23,050 nucleotides of DNA from an uncultured Bacteroides sp. (GTDB lineage: Bacteria; Bacteroidota; Bacteroidia; Bacteroidales; Bacteroidaceae): NCBI GenBank assembly GCA_900546645.1, contig URDR01000044.1:1-23050 (forward strand), in the 5' to 3' direction. The notes under the pieces are model-generated. The model was not told the origin of the DNA, did not search any database, and saw only the letters and a list, made by a program, of their open reading frames with translations. Below are positions 22,976 through 23,050 of this stretch, piece by piece; the stretch's first letter is position 1, and each line of letters begins with the position of its first letter. A program made the translations under genes and the position numbers.

Positions 22976-23050
22976 ATACTTCTGCTACTTAGTTTGTTAA
23001 ACTTCTAATTTTATGCTTCAGCTAGATTTAAAGACCTTTTTTTAAAACCC

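Noticed and set aside
22976..23050. Terminal overlap that would show the contig is circular
   Set aside because: The last bases do not match the first genuine bases after 49, so no circular closure can be claimed.

Overview
The window looks like one arm of a Bacteroidales (Bacteroides/Parabacteroides-type) conjugative plasmid, or of a plasmid-like mobile element. The evidence is a TraE-F-G-I-J-K-M-N mating-pore cluster of the CTnDOT class, start codons without Shine-Dalgarno sequences, a textbook Bacteroides promoter (TTTG-N19-TATGTTTG), and PcfJ/PcfK-like accessory genes. The outermost 48 bases are not biological: they match an Illumina Nextera i7 adaptor with an 8-base index. The true insert begins at 49, so the left edge is a contig end and the element is incomplete.

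Layout. 74-1259: a partition-like pair (ParA ATPase plus a ribbon-helix-helix/DUF3408-like protein) closed by a hairpin terminator. 1260-1951: a non-coding replication origin with nine 19-bp iterons, six of them in a phased block. 1952-3082: a Rep-type initiator. 3196-3789: a Crp/Fnr-family regulator, followed by a terminator whose loop carries a tenth, degenerate iteron. 3893-4098: a control region with a 16-bp dyad, a canonical promoter and a structured leader. 4099-21028: one long rightward operon of about 19 genes with many ATGA or few-base junctions. It holds a TraO-like porin, small membrane proteins, TraE (VirB2-like), TraF (VirB3-like), TraG (VirB4), a second VirB2-like protein, TraI (VirB5-like), TraJ (VirB6-like), TraK (VirB8-like), TraM (VirB10-like), a small membrane protein, TraN (VirB9-like), a DUF3945/DUF4099-like protein, a small acidic protein, an ArdC-like antirestriction/metallopeptidase protein, SSB, a VirD4-type coupling protein, a lipoprotein, a Toprim/TraP-like protein and a second lipoprotein. 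21040-21120: a terminator cluster between convergent operons. 21128-22975: a leftward, visibly more AT-rich operon (small membrane protein, PcfK-like, PcfJ-like).

How it fits together. Rep and the iterons would replicate the element and ParA/RHH would segregate it. The tra operon would build a type IV secretion channel, with VirB4 and the coupling protein as motors. The ArdC-like protein, SSB and Toprim protein would protect and process the single strand. No relaxase is recognisable, so either it lies outside the window or it is an unfamiliar protein. The most interesting candidates are: an iteron embedded in a terminator loop; a dyad next to a Crp-family gene and upstream of the tra promoter; a ~52-residue helical repeat shared by the DUF3945-like and ArdC-like proteins; three VirB2-like small proteins in one operon; a four-copy TACTTTCGGAAAAA motif; and a C-terminal sliding-clamp-like motif on the PcfK-like protein.
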